A DNA stretch of 6,141 nt from Mangrovibacterium sp047972415 (lineage in GTDB: Bacteria > Bacteroidota > Bacteroidia > Bacteroidales > Prolixibacteraceae), in assembly GCA_047972415.1 (NCBI GenBank), contig JBKEAN010000005.1, positions 1 through 6,141 on the forward strand, in the 5' to 3' direction. A program made the position numbers and the translations under genes. Under the pieces are notes generated by a model that worked only from the letters and a program-made list of their open reading frames with translations, did not search any database and was not told the DNA's origin. The number at the start of each line of letters is the position of its first letter. Position 1 is the stretch's first letter. Shown piece after piece: positions 5,751 to 6,141 of this stretch.

Positions 5751-6141
5751 AGCCTACAATTTTTTTGTCAAAACTTTTACCCTCGTGATCGAGGAATTTG
5801 ATAGTTATCGGAATATAATACAAATGTGCTTTTAATGTATCACTCAATGCCGTATTTGCACGCAACCTCGTGGCATCTTTCTCGGTTGTAAAAACATAAG
5901 TGCTTGCCGACTGATGGCTTTCGAAAAGTTGCTCAATTTTTTTGAAATCGCCGTTGCTGAATTGATGATGGTCACTAAACACCAATTCGTCCTTGAGGTT
6001 CGACACCGACGCCAAATAGTTGCGGAACTGGTCGGGATTGGCAATGCCTGCCACCATGAGCGAATTAACCGATTGTGTGCCAAAATCGGGCAGTGCAGTT
6101 GCCATTTCGGGAAAAACCGGTACCGGTGCAGCATATTCCAT
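5695..6141 (-). CDS. lpxK: Tetraacyldisaccharide 4'-kinase LpxK, C-terminal part (5' end outside window)
   Basis: LpxK phosphorylates the 4' position of the tetraacyl disaccharide precursor of lipid A, at the inner face of the cytoplasmic membrane. Only 148 codons are visible, against about 340-360 for the whole protein, so the P-loop half lies beyond the right edge. An ATG happens to sit exactly at the edge (6139-6141), but the IxYxxPxP-like context marks it as internal. Family signatures in this part, counted from the edge, are AGIANP (31-36), FSDHHQFSNGD (55-65), the TTEKDATRL motif (85-93), and the YYIPI...F strand near 108-116. Conservation fades after FDKKIVGYV (124-132); the last 16 or so residues, rich in Asn, Arg and Gln, are encoded by the stretch shared with the phosphorylase gene. 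It is the first visible gene of the leftward operon. Confidence 0.92.
   Translation of the reverse strand: MEYAAPVPVFPEMATALPDFGTQSVNSLMVAGIANPDQFRNYLASVSNLKDELVFSDHHQFSNGDFKKIEQLFESHQSASTYVFTTEKDATRLRANTALSDTLKAHLYYIPITIKFLDHEGKSFDKKIVGYVKDNRSNRQLHQRTNKL

Noticed and set aside
6139..6141. ATG at the window edge as the start of lpxK.
   Set aside because: The visible protein is only the C-terminal 40 percent or so of LpxK, with no P-loop half, so the gene continues beyond the window and this Met is internal.

Overview
The window looks like an ordinary chromosomal segment of a Bacteroidota bacterium, most like the Cytophagia or a related class. The evidence is the protein sequences (Der, LpxK and PNP all read as Bacteroidota-type versions), the lpxK-to-purine nucleoside phosphorylase gene pairing known from that phylum, the near absence of Shine-Dalgarno sequences, and a good match to the Bacteroidota -7 promoter box (TAnnTTTG). 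Base composition looks close to half GC by eye and even across the window. I see no mobile element, CRISPR array, tRNA or rRNA gene, and no sign of recent transfer. Genus and species cannot be read from this sequence.

Layout. Positions 1-1092 (+) hold the C-terminal three quarters of der, the double-GTPase ribosome assembly factor; its start lies left of the window. A hairpin at 1155-1190 with A and T tracts on both sides can serve as a terminator for both converging genes. Positions 1239-2006 (-) encode a complete AIM24/TIGR00266 family protein. A 177-base divergent intergenic region (2007-2183) carries its probable promoter and a weaker candidate promoter for the rightward pair. That pair (+) is arfB (2184-2600), a ribosome-rescue peptidyl-tRNA hydrolase, and one base later a lipoprotein with a permuted papain-like (YiiX/C92) hydrolase fold (2602-3249).

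The right half (3265-6141) is a tightly packed leftward operon: lpxK (partial, enters from the right edge), purine nucleoside phosphorylase, a PrsW-family membrane protease, and a serine racemase/threonine dehydratase-like PLP enzyme. lpxK and the phosphorylase overlap by 56 bases, and the next two junctions are one base each, so the four are probably co-transcribed and translationally coupled. Their products span lipid A synthesis, purine salvage, membrane proteolysis and amino acid metabolism; no single pathway obviously joins them. The operon's 3' end meets the lipoprotein gene's 3' end with 15 bases between and no clear terminator.

No undescribed system stands out. The best points for a second look are the Asp that replaces the base-contacting Asn in the trimeric-type phosphorylase, the racemase-like substrate pocket of the PLP enzyme with two unusual substitutions, the 56-base lpxK/PNP overlap, and the pairing of arfB with a lipoprotein hydrolase.
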